A stretch of DNA of 64,000 nucleotides from Emiliania huxleyi CCMP1516 (GCF_000372725.1 NW_005201327.1:84313-148312), one strand, 5' to 3'; positions 40,231-50,398 are shown, counted from the stretch's first letter. Made by a program: numbers and translations. Notes: generated by a model from the sequence alone, not told the origin.

Positions 40231-40728
40231 TTACCCGACACTAGAAGAGCAGCAAGAGTTGGGGCTGCGGCTACGGCTGCGGCTGCGGGAGGGGCTATGG
40301 TCGCGGGAGAGCCGCTGCGCCGCGTGGGCGCGCCTACACCGCGCTTGCTCCGCTCGCCACCTCTCGCAAAGGTCCAAAGTCATAGCCATCACCTCCTCCG
40401 GCAAGTCCTTTTCGCCTATCTCGCCGTCCCTCCATGCCTGGTAGAGCTCGTCGGCATAGCCATACTGCATCACAGCCTGCTGCACTGCGTCGTGCACAAC
40501 CCCTGCCACCCTATCCCGCGCCTCAGCGTCGGAAAATTCGAGCTCGGAGTCATACCCGGAAGCAGGCGCAGACGGCCGCGGCGATTTGGCAGGCGGCGAG
40601 GTGGGGGAGGGAGAGCGCGGCGGTGCGCGCTCGGTGCTCCCGCTGGTGCCAGAAGGGCCAGCGCCCAATGCGCTCAGCCTGTTCTTGTCCACCACCTTGG
40701 GAGAAGTGGTGGATTTTGGGGCGCTGCG
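40231..40728 (-). CDS. hypothetical protein or remnant with SR-rich tail
   Basis: Open frame of ~165 codons without a usable ATG at its 5' end; the upstream edge lies in R5 repeat sequence. The middle (D-S-E-L-E-F-S-D-A-E-A, then A-V-M-Q-Y-G-Y-A-D-E-L-Y-Q-A-W) is protein-like, and the C-terminus is an Arg-Ser dipeptide run (S-R-S-R-S-R-S-R-S). No family recognised. It could be an exon of a repeat-borne gene or a decayed copy. Confidence 0.35.
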   Translation of the reverse strand, partial: RSAPKSTTSPKVVDKNRLSALGAGPSGTSGSTERAPPRSPSPTSPPAKSPRPSAPASGYDSELEFSDAEARDRVAGVVHDAVQQAVMQYGYADELYQAWRDGEIGEKDLPEEVMAMTLDLCERWRAEQARCRRAHAAQRLSRDHSPSRSRSRSRSPNSCCSSSVG

Positions 40729-40805
40729 CACCCCCTATTTTAACCGCGCCTGGCAGGCGTGTTCGTCCAAGTTCATGACTCGGCTCCGACCACGCAGCGT
40801 GCCGT

Positions 40806-42773
40806 CTAAGTTCGAGCCCGGCCGTCTCGCTCCGGCCGGTGCTGCTGCGCCGGTGGCGCGCGGCGCGGCCACATGCTGCCGCCGTCCGCCTGGACCACGG
40901 AGATGGTGACAGTGGCGCTGACGTTGGCGTCGGTCTCGACGATGGCGGTGGTGCCGATGGGTCGGCGGGCGACGTGGCGGACGAAGCTGCTCTCGTCGTC
41001 GGTGACGAGCGTGTAGGAGAGGCGGTCGATCTCCGGCAGCAGCAGCTCGTCGGCAAAGTCGAACGCCCACCGCCGCGCGCCGACGAGGTGGAGCGTCCTC
41101 GACGCGCGCGTCGCCTTGAGGCGCGGAGGCTGCAGCGCCGGCCACGCCGCGTCCTGCACGCTGCTCGCCGAGTCGTCGATGAGTGTGCGCCGGCCGCCAA
41201 CGAACGAGCCGCTGAGCTTCACCGACGCGTAGCCGCCCGTGCTCTTTGCGGCGAAGAGATTGTCGCGGATGATCACGTTGTCGAGCGACGCCCCGCCGTC
41301 GCCCTCGGCCTGCTCCGCGCCCTCCGCCGCCGCGCGCAGCTCGACGTGCGCGTTGAGGAAGAAGGAGGACTCGACCGTGAGGCTCGAAGGCGCGTGCACG
41401 ATCAGGTGGTTGAAGTCCAGGTAGCAGCTGCGCAGCCGCGTCTGCGGAGAGAGGTCTGAGGTCAAGTAAACTTCTACTTCACACACCGTAAGTGGGTGGT
41501 GAGGCAGGGGCCGGGCAGCCCTCGCATCTCCACACACCCGGACAGGCAGGAGCAGGCCCGGCATTCAAAGTGCGAGGCCCGGTGCACGTGGGTGAGCAAC
41601 CTGCGGAGAGAAGACGGAGCCGCCGACGACGATGCCGCCCGCGAGCGCCTGCGCGCGCGCCAGACAACGCGTCAGACAACGCGGTAGGGCGGGGAGCGCG
41701 CGACCGCGGACGCGGCAGCCCGCACATTATTCCACACGTGCACTCCGCTCAGCGTGTTGCAGCAGCCGTCGACCGTCACGCCCGTCTGCGTGTACGCGAA
41801 CACGATGACGTCGGAAAGCACGTTGTCGATCGAGTCGACGACAACGCCCACCGACGTCGAGTTGAGCCTCGCGACGATCACCGACGGCAGCAGCGCCTCC
41901 GACCAGAAGTACTCCGCCGCCCACACCTGCGTTATGAGCCCCTCGTGCCCGCCCGCCAGGCGCAGGCCGAAGCGGCGGAAGCCATAGAAAAAGGCGTCGG
42001 CCACGGTGGCGCCCATCGTGCACGCCACGAGCAGGCCGCCCGCAGCGACGTGCGCCGCGTCAAAGTAGACCTCCCGCACGTTGACAAACTAGAGAGGAGT
42101 CAACTCTACTGGTCCAGAGGGCACCGCCGTTCATGGCTACGAATGGTTAGTCTGGCACCTCATTGCAGCTCTTCTGGCCATCGGGGAGCCCGCGCGCGTC
42201 GAACGGATGGCAGTCGACACTGCCAACGGTGAGGAGCACACCGTTGCGGGGGAACGACGAGGAGGCGCGCAGCGTGCCGCGCATGATGTAGAAGTTCCCA
42301 AAGAAGGCTGGGACGAGAAGCGGCTGCGAAATGAGGAACTCGCCCTCGAGCTCCAGCGTCGCGCCGCCGAGGTCTGTGATGTTTGATGCCAGTTTCGAGG
42401 CGGCAGGTTTGAGACTACCCACCGACAGGAGCGCGACCAACGCTGCCTGCAGCGCTCTCGTCGAGTCGAGCCTGCCTGTTGGGTCCGCTCCAAAGTCCAC
42501 CGGTCGAAAGTTGCGACCCGATCTTGGCTGAAGAAGCGTTGGCGCGTGAGAGGAGCGCACGCCTGGCACCGGCGCCACGGCGAGCGCCGTCGCGTGGAGT
42601 CGCTGCGCCGCGATGAGTGTGGTCGGAGGCCTGTGGGCTGCAAGCGCCACTGCTGAGGCAGAGGTGTGCGACGCGACGCTCGGCAGGAAGAGGGTGTAGC
42701 AAAACACGAGCCACAAATTAAAGAGAGCCGATGGGGCGGCCTCGTCAGAGAGGGGCCGCGGCCACATGAACAT
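40806..42773 (-). CDS. secreted parallel beta-helix (pectate-lyase-superfamily-like) protein, 3 exons
   Basis: Exons 42773-42159, 42088-41726 and 41441-40806 give 537 residues in phase. The N-terminus (M-F-M-W-P-R ... L-F-N-L-W-L-V-F-C-Y-T-L-F-L-P) looks like a signal peptide or anchor. F-R-P-V-D-F-G-A-D-P-T-G with D-S-T-R-A-L-Q-A-A-L about residue 125 is the typical entry of right-handed beta-helix glycan hydrolases/lyases (GH28/Pel-3-like). Coil-like strands follow (V-D-S-I-D-N-V-L-S-D-V, N-T-L-S-G-V-H-V-W-N-N, V-I-I-R-D-N-L-F). No catalytic triad can be assigned by eye. Introns: 42089-42158 and 41442-41725, both GT-AG; the second contains introner family I. An extracellular polysaccharide substrate is inference. 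Confidence 0.75.
41470..41612 (-). repeat. introner family I copy inside the beta-helix gene intron 2
   Basis: Minus-strand sense, the same as the host gene: CACGTGCACCGGGCCTCGCA, CTTTGAATGCCGGG, GTGGAGATGCGAGGG, CCTCACCACCCACTTACGGT and GAAGTTTACTTGACC. Confidence 0.85.
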
Positions 42774-43148
42774 GAGCAGAGTGGGCTGCGAAGGGCGAAG
42801 GCGGCGGCGAACAAGCGCTCCAAAACCACTGAAGTGCAAGAAAAAAAATAAAAGCTCGGGGGCAATCTCCGCTGGTCCTGCCCCCGTGCCGCCGGGTGCA
42901 ACTTTGTCCTATACATGCGCTCCCCGCTCCCGTTCCCCTGTGTCCCTGATCGTCCTTACAAGATCCTGCTCGCGCAGGTGGGGACCCTGTCGCTTCTCCC
43001 AGCTCCCACCCCTTGAGACGCGAGGGTTGCCCCCCCTTGCCCCACCACCTCGTGTGTGTGGAGAAGTTTACCTTACCTTACCTTACCTTACCTCCCACCC
43101 CTTGTTTGGTGTGTCCGTTTTATTTATTTATTTATGGTCCTGTTTTCT
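42774..43148. other. spacer holding introner-like and R6 fragments
   Basis: 42877-42916 duplicates 17797-17833; 43014-43090 is an introner family I 3' half; 43105-43135 is an R6 tract. No gene. Confidence 0.55.
43014..43090 (+). repeat. introner family I 3' half, outside a recognised gene
   Basis: GAGACGCGAGGGTTGCCCCC, TTGCCCCACCACCTCGTGTG, TGTGGAGAAGTTTACCTTAC. On the plus strand, opposite to both neighbouring genes, so it is either a solo copy or part of an unseen transcript. Confidence 0.75.
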
Positions 43149-44516
43149 TCAGTGTATGTAGCTCTTGTCATCGCCTTCCACCGTGAGTAATACCGGCACG
43201 CCGGCCGCATATGGCGGGCTCGTCTTCGCGTCCTCGCCGTCCGCATCGGGATCGCAGAACATGAACAAAGGCACGCCGCGCCGCGTCGCCATCGCGAGCA
43301 CCGACTGCGTCGCGTCGCCATACGCCTCGCCCACGCTGCGCCCCTTGGCGAGGGCGGCGAAGAAGGCGCGCGCGAGCGTGCGCGACGCCGCGTCGGCCGC
43401 CTTGGTCCGCCAGCAGACGACGTGCGGCACGCCGCGCTGCCGGAGCTGCGCGCCGAGGCTGGCCGTGTCGCAGCCGTTGAGGAAGACGAGCTGCAGGCCG
43501 TGCGAGGCGAGCATGGCCGCGAGCGTCGTCGGCAGCGTCAGCTCGAGCTGCCCCGTCGCCGTGTTGGTGAAGCCGAGCGTGACGGTGCGGCTCGCCTCGC
43601 GCGCCTCGCTCGCGTCCTTCGCCGCCTCGCTCGCGGCCGCCGGCGCGGCGGCGGCGGCGGCGGCGGCGGATCGCACGGGCGGCAGCCGCACGTCGCCATG
43701 GCCCGAAAAGAGGAAGTACTTGTACGCGCCGTGGCCGTCGAGCAGCTCCTGCTTGAGGTCCGTCGGCGAGCCGCCGCGCCGGATGCGCGCCGTCACCTCG
43801 TTGGCCACGTCGATCGCCTCGTCCTTGGCGTGTGGCAGATGCAGGCTCTGCTGCGTCGGGCTGCAGACGAAGATAAGCGCCTCGCGCGGCGCGCCGCCGC
43901 CGCTGGTCGCGCACGAGGCGACGCTCGTCGCGTCGCTCGCCTGACGCGACACGTCGGCGCCGCTCGGCGGCGCGCCGCTCGGCGGCGCGTCGCCACCGAG
44001 CGAGAGGCGGCCGAGGGTGGCGGCCGCGTCGAGCAGCTCCGAGTCGCACACGTGCGCGTCGGCGAGGCACGCGGCGCCGGCGTCCTTGTGCGCGCGCAGA
44101 GCCGCGTACAGCTGCTTCGCATCCGCGGCGGTCATGAAGAGGACCTTCGTGCCTCGCCGCAGCGCGCCGCGGTGGTATGCATCGAGCAGCTCGACATCGG
44201 CGGGCGGCGCCTTTTGCTGGTGCTCGACGTTCGAGCCGAGCATGAATTTGAGGCACGGCTCGCCGGCACTCGCCGAGTGCGTCACCTCGATGCGCGTCAG
44301 CTCGCCCATGGGCCACTGCAATTCATGCTTCTTGCGCTTTTTGAGGAGCAGCCGCCCGCTCTCGAAGTTGAGCTCAAGCTTGCAGCCGCGGGGCAGCGTG
44401 ACCTCGTCCTTGTTGGGCGAGTCCTCATCCTTGTCGCCGGGGGAGAGACGCGTCGGCGTGACGGAGATCTTGTCGGGCGAGGGCGTTGAGGGCGTTGAGG
44501 AGCCCGAGGCGGGCAT
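43149..44516 (-). CDS. CHAT-domain (caspase-like) protein
   Basis: ATG 44516 gives 455 residues, single exon. Residues ~30-145 (K-L-E-L-N-F-E-S-G-R-L-L-L-K, I-E-V-T-H, K-V-L-F-M-T-A-A-D-A-K-Q-L-Y-A-A-L) have a PH-like pattern. The C-terminal half is a CHAT peptidase-like domain: A-L-I-F-V-C-S-P, D-L-K-Q-E-L-L-D-G-H-G-A-Y-K-Y-F-L-F-S-G-H-G-D with the predicted catalytic His, and L-V-F-L-N-G-C-D-T-A-S-L with the predicted catalytic Cys. V-V-C-W-R-T and A-F-F-A-A-L follow as expected. CHAT domains are clan CD relatives of caspases and separase. Both dyad residues are present, so protease activity is plausible but the substrate is unknown. Reading upstream of 44516 lacks an ATG. Confidence 0.85.
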   Translation of the reverse strand: MPASGSSTPSTPSPDKISVTPTRLSPGDKDEDSPNKDEVTLPRGCKLELNFESGRLLLKKRKKHELQWPMGELTRIEVTHSASAGEPCLKFMLGSNVEHQQKAPPADVELLDAYHRGALRRGTKVLFMTAADAKQLYAALRAHKDAGAACLADAHVCDSELLDAAATLGRLSLGGDAPPSGAPPSGADVSRQASDATSVASCATSGGGAPREALIFVCSPTQQSLHLPHAKDEAIDVANEVTARIRRGGSPTDLKQELLDGHGAYKYFLFSGHGDVRLPPVRSAAAAAAAAPAAASEAAKDASEAREASRTVTLGFTNTATGQLELTLPTTLAAMLASHGLQLVFLNGCDTASLGAQLRQRGVPHVVCWRTKAADAASRTLARAFFAALAKGRSVGEAYGDATQSVLAMATRRGVPLFMFCDPDADGEDAKTSPPYAAGVPVLLTVEGDDKSYIH

Positions 44517-44562
44517 GAATCCTCGGTGCAAGGCGCGACACTTTCACACCTAAGGTACTCGA

Positions 44563-44720
44563 GTAAGCCTAGATTTCTCCACACACACAAAGTGGTGGGG
44601 CAAGGGGGGGCGACCCTCGCATCTCCACGCCCGGACACGGGCAGGAGCCCCACGGCATTCAAAGTGCAAGCACTGGCCCGGTGCACGTGGGTGAGCAGCC
44701 TGCCCCTCCCTCCCGACAAA
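44563..44720 (-). repeat. introner family I copy just upstream of the CHAT gene
   Basis: Minus-strand sense: GTGCTTGCACTTTGAATGCC, GTGGGGCTCCTGCCCGTGTC, TTGCCCCACCACTTTGTGTG, TGTGGAGAAATC. It lies 47 bases upstream of the CHAT start codon, in the same orientation, so it may be a 5'-UTR intron. Confidence 0.85.
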
Positions 44721-45702
44721 CCAACTCCCGCACACACACAATCGCACTCTGGCCATCGAATGACTCCGAATGACTCACTGTGTGTGCTAAGACAGAATCT
44801 CCGCAGACAGCCAAAACGGGCCCTGCCGCGTTGTTGGTGCCTTCTCAAGTACTAGCAAGCATCCGGGCTTTCACGTGTTCTGTGCTGCCTGGTGACTCAC
44901 CTCACACCTGCACGCCCGTGCGGCGCGCCAAGGCGAGGCCGGCGCCTTGCACCCGGCCCGCGGCCGGCTCCGCCTCGCCCCACCACTGACCGCTCTGCGG
45001 CTTCTGCGCGCAGGCATCACCACAACAGAAGTACGTACATGCCGGCCCCGATCGAGGTGTAGAGCTGTTTAACGTTGGGAGCTGAACAGTGTTGCTAGTG
45101 TTAACAGTAACAACAGAACAACAGTGGGGCTCCCCAACAACAGTAGCTAACGTTATGCCGGCTGAACAACAATAAGGAAGGCCTGGCAGTGACCCACGAC
45201 GTTCTCCAGCGTCCAGTGCGGGTAATACCCGAAAATACCCGGAAAAGCGGAAAACCCCAGGTATTTTCGGGTTTTACCCGGGTTTTTTGGCATTTTCTGC
45301 TTGCTGACCGCTGAACAACAGTAACAACAGTAACAAACAGTAACAGCATGAGCTGGGGTGAACACTTTGAACAACGTTGAGGATTTCAGCCAACACTAGC
45401 GCAACTGTTAGGCCCAAAGTTAATGTTAAACAGCGCTCTATCGAGGTGCAACTGCGGCATCCGGCACAACGCACAAGCTGACGCTGCGCCGCACGACCCG
45501 GAGAGGTGTCCGGAGGGGAGTAAGGTGTATGCACACGCGCGTTTCAGCTGTAGTCTCCGCGCATTTATTGAGACGCCACATCGACACGCTAAACACAGCT
45601 CGAAAGGTATGCGGCGGTAAACAGGATATTCATGGGACGGCGGACGTTGCGCCCACATTTTTTTGGGCAGTGATCGCGTGGTGGAGCGCGTGTGTCGTCG
45701 CG
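44721..45702. other. intergenic; AACAACAGTAACAACAG-rich tract and a hairpin
   Basis: AACAACAGTAAC-type short repeats at about 45100-45175 and 45305-45345 flank the inverted repeat at 45220-45279. No gene seen. Confidence 0.4.
45220..45279. repeat. 20-bp inverted repeat (one mismatch)
   Basis: Left arm GGGTAATACCCGAAAATACC (45220-45239), right arm GGTATTTTCGGGTTTTACCC (45260-45279), loop 20 bases. Confidence 0.8.
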
Positions 45703-46065
45703 CTAAAGCAGCCTCCCAAACACCGAGGGGCTAGCCGTGTTCGGGTCCACAAACTTGACCAGCTCCACTATGAGCCCGAACGCGAGAGAAAAGAGCACGG
45801 ACGCGATGAGGCCACCAGTCGGCGTCTGCACGTTGATGTCGAGACCGAATAGGCTGGTGGGCATGTCGCCGCGGCTGTTTGCGATGGTGGTGTCACCTGG
45901 CACGCGTGGTGGCGTGCGTGGCATAGCATCGCTCGGCTCCTCCACCGACGGCGGCGGCTCCTGCATCACGAGCCTGAGCCGCGTCTGCGTGGAGATCGGC
46001 CGAAGCGAGGCACAGCTGACGGCAGCCGCCGGAGCAGCGCAGAGCACGGCGATCAGCGCTCGCAT
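45703..46065 (-). CDS. small single-TM protein, probably plastid-targeted
   Basis: ATG 46065 gives 120 residues. The N-terminus (M-R-A-L-I-A-V-L-C-A-A-P-A-A-A-V-S-C) is signal-peptide-like and is followed by an Arg/Thr-rich, Pro-rich segment, a bipartite layout usual for secondary plastids. The C-terminal part is F-G-L-D-I-N-V-Q-T-P-T-G-G-L-I-A-S, one hydrophobic helix (V-L-F-S-L-A-F-G-L-I-V-E-L-V), then F-V-D-P-N and a short tail. I do not recognise the family. The high residue quality of the C-terminal half suggests a conserved thylakoid or envelope protein, by inference. Confidence 0.6.
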   Translation of the reverse strand: MRALIAVLCAAPAAAVSCASLRPISTQTRLRLVMQEPPPSVEEPSDAMPRTPPRVPGDTTIANSRGDMPTSLFGLDINVQTPTGGLIASVLFSLAFGLIVELVKFVDPNTASPSVFGRLL

Positions 46066-47578
46066 TAGGTCGAGGGAGTGCAAGAACAAAGAGGCCAGGG
46101 AGCGAGCTGTTTCCCCTCCCAACTCGTGTGCGCAGCGCGCAAAGAAAAAAAACCCATCGAAGTGCTCCAAGTGATATGCGGTTGCTAACTGCACTCCAAG
46201 TGCTCCAAGTGCTCCAAAACGACTGCTGCGCGGTCATCTCTTCCCCTATCGTGCCATGCATCCGGCCCGCTGGTGCGCTCCATACACCATAGCAGCTCCA
46301 TTGATAGCTCCCCGGCCCTGGTGCCTGGATTCCACGGCTGGATGTGTCATGTTAGGGTGCCCACGGGGCCCAAAAAAAGAAAGGAAAAAAGAAATGGGCC
46401 ACCCCAGATCGCAGCACTTCGTGTTGGAGAGTCGAGATATTGAGAGTGTGACTAGGAGGGAGGGACGCTGGGGATTCTCAAAGGTATACCCTTGGAATGG
46501 CCGGATCCAGCCTTAAAAGTACGAGATCGCGCGCGCTTCGCGCACAGCACCGCCTGTTCTCCGCGGCTGTGTGACGCGCGCGTGCCGTGTACCAGCAGAG
46601 TTGGGCGCGCGCGGCGCGACGGCGCCCGCGAGGGAAGGCGCGGGTGCAGCGGCCGGCGGCGGCCGTACCGCCCGCCAGCCGGCGCAGCAGCGGCCAGCGC
46701 AGCGGCCGCCGGCGCAGCAGCCAGAGCAGCCGGTGCGCGCCTTGCGAGGCGAGTACTGCCGTCCGGCAGCCTTGAGGCGGCCGGGCGGCAGTACTCGTTC
46801 GAACTTTGCGAGCCGTGCGCGCGCCGAGGCGCCCGCGGCGCGCGCCCGCCCGGCTGCCAGTAGGAGGCGGCGCAATATGGCCTATAGTACAGCCCTTGAG
46901 GAGAAGGAAGAGGCTGGCTGGCAGTGCTGTATGCCGCCGAGGGGCAGTTTTGGGGTGCTGTCCCCATCCCACGGGGCTGCAGAAGGCGTCCGCAGCCGGG
47001 ACAACCCGCCCCCCCAGCCGAGGCCGGTCGAAGCCCACTTGCAAGCAGCCATGAGGAGTCCTCTTGGTGCTCCTGGCGGCCGTTGGAATGGCGAGCGCGC
47101 GCCGATGGGGGGGGGCGGGGGGTCTTGCTTGCTCCACACCGAGCGCCATCGGTCCGGACCGGTGCTTGCACCGAGGGGTGGCTTGCACAAGGTCTGAGCC
47201 GCGGGCGCTCGGCGCCAAGTGCAGTGTCACGCTCGCGCTGGAGCGGGACACAATGGGGAACCCTCGTTTCCTAGTCACTCGGTCCCGCAACGGAAGAGGC
47301 CTCGCTCCTATTGGAACACTCCAACATCAGATTTGCCGCGTGCGTCCCTTTTTGAGGCGGAAAGCTGTGTTTCTTTTGGGTCCTGTGGGCACCCTAGTCA
47401 TGTGAGGAGTGAGGTTGCCAACTGCAGTCTGCACACTGCACTCCGAAGTGCTCCAAAATTTCCCCCCTGCGCGACCTTGACCCTCCCCCTCTTTTCCATG
47501 CCGCCACTACTGGCCAGCGGTGCCGTGAGCGGCGACAGGTCCCCACGCCCACCCGACAAGCCCCACGGCGCCGTCCGC
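46066..47578. other. intergenic, GC-rich with a short hairpin
   Basis: Overlapping frames on both strands are Ala/Arg/Pro-rich mirror translations and are not supported. An inverted repeat CGAGTACTGCCG (46750-46761) / CGGCAGTACTCG (46786-46797) is present, and short AAGTGCTCCAA repeats occur at 46190-46215 and 47440-47455. Confidence 0.4.
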
Positions 47579-48601
47579 TCACCACCGCGGGAATTCCCAC
47601 TGCGTCTCGCCCGTCTGCTCGTTAAAGAAGTACGTGTCTCCGCTCGCTGGGTCGACGTCCGCGAACCAGCCGGCAGGCAGCGCGGAGCCCGGCTGCGACG
47701 CGCCCTCAGCCACGCACATGAGGACAGCCGCGTCGGGGTCCTGCGCGTCCAGGCTCACCATGTCGCCGTCCTCGAGGTCGTGCCTCTGGCCTGCGGTGTG
47801 GATGCGCCGACTACAGAGTGTGACTACAGCTCCGGAGAGTGTACTCGTGTGAACACACGGGCTGCGAATACAATGAATACCGCTGAACACGGCCCGGAAT
47901 ACAGCGGAGTACGTGTCCTCTCCCTGGCGATCGGTTTCAGCTTCTGAAGGCCTCAGCCTCTGAGGAGCGCGTTCCACGAGGCGCCTAACGGGGTCGCGGC
48001 CGCTTAGGTATGGCCGAGATAGGCCGAGACATGGCCGAGATATGGCCGAGGTATAGGCGAGATATAAAGGCGCGATCTGGCCGAGGAGTAGCCGAGAGTT
48101 AGCCGAGAGATAAGGCAGCACGCCTGTCCGCGACCGCCACAGAGTGGGCGGCTTGCCGCAGCTGAGTAGACTGGCGGTGCCGTCGCCGAGCACGCTCACC
48201 GTGCACTGCTCTCGAGACACGTGCAGCTTCTGGACCTCCATGTTCCACCGGCTCAGCACGAGCTCCTCGCCGCTCTGCACAAAGTATGGCAGGTCGCGGT
48301 AACGGTCGAGGTGGGTGAAGCCGTCCGGGTGCGTGAAGCCGCTGACACCGGCGACGCCTCGCACACTCCAGGTCACCTGCGCGCTCTGGCCTTGCTGCGC
48401 CCACTGAGGCGGCTCCCACTGGCACTCGCCCGTCTGGTCGCTGCAGAAATACGGCGTACCGTCGAAATCAAAGCTGGTCGTCCAGCCGGCGGGCTGGCCT
48501 TGCGTGTAGCCCTGCTGCTGCGCAACGAGCAATCGCGAACGGCTGAGCGTCGGCGGCCGCAGCACAGCCGCCACGATGCTTGGCAAGAGTGAGCCGATCA
48601 T
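47579..48601 (-). CDS. WW-FHA-WW protein, 2 exons
   Basis: Exons 48601-48124 and 47790-47579 give 229 residues in phase. The first WW domain (P-A-G-W-T-T-S-F-D, Y-F-C-S-D-Q-T-G-E-C-Q-W-E-P-P) lies near residues 35-65. An FHA-like core follows: V-L-S-R-W-N-M, H-V-S-R-E-Q-C-T-V-S-V, D-G-T-A-S-L-L-S-C-G-K-P-P-T, L-E-D-G-D-M-V-S-L. A second WW domain (P-A-G-W-F-A-D-V-D, Y-F-F-N-E-Q-T-G-E-T-Q-W-E-F-P) closes the protein. WW binds Pro-rich motifs and FHA binds phosphothreonine, so a signalling adaptor is likely. The GC-AG intron 47791-48123 splits the FHA and contains a GCCGAGATAT-type degenerate minisatellite. An N-terminal hydrophobic stretch (L-L-P-S-I-V-A-A-V-L) may be a leader. The start could extend to 48787. 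Confidence 0.75.
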   Translation of the reverse strand: MIGSLLPSIVAAVLRPPTLSRSRLLVAQQQGYTQGQPAGWTTSFDFDGTPYFCSDQTGECQWEPPQWAQQGQSAQVTWSVRGVAGVSGFTHPDGFTHLDRYRDLPYFVQSGEELVLSRWNMEVQKLHVSREQCTVSVLGDGTASLLSCGKPPTLWRSRTGVLPYLSANSRLLLGQIAPLYLAYTSAISRPCLGLSRPYLSGRDPVRRLVERAPQRLRPSEAETDRQGEDTYSAVFRAVFSGIHCIRSPCVHTSTLSGAVVTLCSRRIHTAGQRHDLEDGDMVSLDAQDPDAAVLMCVAEGASQPGSALPAGWFADVDPASGDTYFFNEQTGETQWEFPRW

Positions 48602-48743
48602 GATCCGTCGAGGTTGGAGAAACGGGAGGCAGATAAGGGCCTCGCCGCCGCCGCAGGAGGTGGAGTGTTGAACGCTGGCGCGGGCGAGATTGCTCGCGGC
48701 GGCGAGGGTCGTGGCGTGCTGTGCTTCGGTTTTGAAAAGAAAA

Positions 48744-49610
48744 TCACGCCGCTTCTTCTCTTGCGCCAGCGACGGCCGCCGCAGCACCAGCAGCAGCCCC
48801 AGCAGTGCCGGCCCCCGCGATGCGGCTTTGCAGCGCCGTGTGGGCCGCGACTGCTCTCACGTGATCGCCTCCCAGCCGGAAGCAGGCAAGGAAGGCCTCT
48901 TTGTCCGGCCCGGCCGGGGGAAGCGTGGGCTTGCCGTGTTCGCTCATCCCCGCGGCGCGGGAGAAAATGCTCAGCGCGTAGCGCGGCTCCCACGCCACGT
49001 CAGCCTTTTGTTGAGCTGGCCCGAGCAGGTCTCTCAGCATCTCGGCATATGAATTCATGAATTTCGAGGCGCAGTCGAAGCACGTGAACATCCTCCCGAT
49101 CCGTGGTGACTGCTTGTCGCTGTACTTGCCTGCATCGCCTTCTGCCCGGCTGCGCTTGATCACCTTTGCCTCCACGCAGCGAGGGGCCGATGGGTTGTCA
49201 CTGGTGCCATAGTCCTTCAACCGCCCATCGAGCTCGCTAGCCGGCATCGCCATCTTCGTGACCAGCAGGCGGCCCTTCGAGGCATCGCCGCATGTCCGGC
49301 ACTTCGCCGAGCATGCCGAGCCTGCATACTGGAACGCACACTGCGGGTGATACGCCCCCTCAATAGCAAGCGCGTCTCCCCTGCCGTCAGTCTGCCTGTA
49401 CCAAGTGTTGGCACTCGTCCAAGTTGAGAGCTTGGGAACGAAACGGCGCACAATCCTAACATCGTCGGGCCGAAAGGGCAGGCTGCACCACAGGCAGATG
49501 CTATTGTCGCTCCCGCCCGGGTCCACACGAACCAGCTCGTCCGCTGTCCAACCCGCAGGCGCAAGCTGAGGCGCGGGCGCGGGCGCGGGCGACGGCGCGG
49601 GCGACGACAT
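48744..49610 (-). CDS. PARP-type zinc-finger-like protein
   Basis: ATG 49610 gives 288 residues, single exon. After an Ala/Pro N-terminus, a P-A-G-W-T segment precedes I-C-L-W-C-S-L-P-F and, about 45 residues later, H-P-Q-C-A-F. This is a C-x2-C ... H-x2-C spacing like PARP-type fingers, though the loop is longer than usual. A further set (C-S-A-K-C-R-T-C-G and F-T-C-F-D-C-A-S-K-F) could hold additional zinc. The tail is Ala-rich. DNA-nick or protein binding is inference. It is 142 bases upstream of, and co-directional with, the WW-FHA-WW gene. Confidence 0.6.
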   Translation of the reverse strand: MSSPAPSPAPAPAPQLAPAGWTADELVRVDPGGSDNSICLWCSLPFRPDDVRIVRRFVPKLSTWTSANTWYRQTDGRGDALAIEGAYHPQCAFQYAGSACSAKCRTCGDASKGRLLVTKMAMPASELDGRLKDYGTSDNPSAPRCVEAKVIKRSRAEGDAGKYSDKQSPRIGRMFTCFDCASKFMNSYAEMLRDLLGPAQQKADVAWEPRYALSIFSRAAGMSEHGKPTLPPAGPDKEAFLACFRLGGDHVRAVAAHTALQSRIAGAGTAGAAAGAAAAVAGAREEAA

Positions 49611-50300
49611 ATACGTGTTGGGTCGAAGAGGCGGAGGCGGAGGCCGACGCGGCTGGGCGGCAACGCGAAAGCACGCGCGCCGGACTCGGCACTCTGCAGG
49701 TATGGGCAGGTGCGTATTCTTTTTGCTTGGGGCGGACAGAATGCTGAATTCTGGAAAAACCTGACCGGCCCCTGCTGTGCCCCTACCTACCTACCTACCT
49801 ACCTACCTACCCTACTTATGGGAAACTAAAAAAGAAATCACGGTATCGGTGAAGGTGGGGTGCTATTCCAACTAAAGTGATGGCTGGTGGTACTCTCCTG
49901 CAATCACAGTCCTTCCTGTGACATGGCAGGCCACTATCAAGCCCTACAAGCACCAGATCACCCACTTGGGGAGGGTTGACGTCGTGATTTTCGCCGAAAA
50001 TTTCTTTTTTTGCTGTGAAAATTCCGGCGTGAAGAGAGGGGAAAACCCGACGGGAGCGCCCAGACCTACCCTACCTACCCCGGCATGCTGTCCGCCCCAA
50101 GCAAAAAGAATACACACCTGGTATGGGACCAGTTTTGTCGACATACCGGCTGGCATCCGTGGCGTGGGGCTCGCCTTCGAAAAGTCGGGCATGGCTCTCC
50201 CCGCAACTTTCTCGCTAACACGCGCGCACCACCGAGACTGTGGTGGGCGCGCTGCGGTCGCACGTCTACCTCCGTCTTCATAGTGCCACGACGTGCGGCC

Positions 50301-50398
50301 TAGATTTAGCACACGCCCCTCTGGTCGCATACACTCATACAATAGTTCTGAACTATTGTATGAGTGTATGCGAGCAGAGGCGCGTGTCCTAAATCAGA
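50301..50398. repeat. fold-back repeat with ~48-bp imperfect arms
   Basis: 50301-50348 and 50350-50398 are reverse complements with a few mismatches; the inner 24 bases (CGCATACACTCATACAATAG and neighbours) are perfect, leaving a one-base loop. Could be a tiny MITE-like element or fold into a hairpin RNA. Confidence 0.9.

Noticed and set aside
46478-47290. Long overlapping Arg/Ala/Pro-rich frames on both strands
   Set aside because: GC-driven open frames without any domain; both strands equal; short hairpin repeats inside.
49944-50342. 132-codon minus frame
   Set aside because: Low-complexity and without domain; its 5' end lies in the hairpin at 50301-50398.
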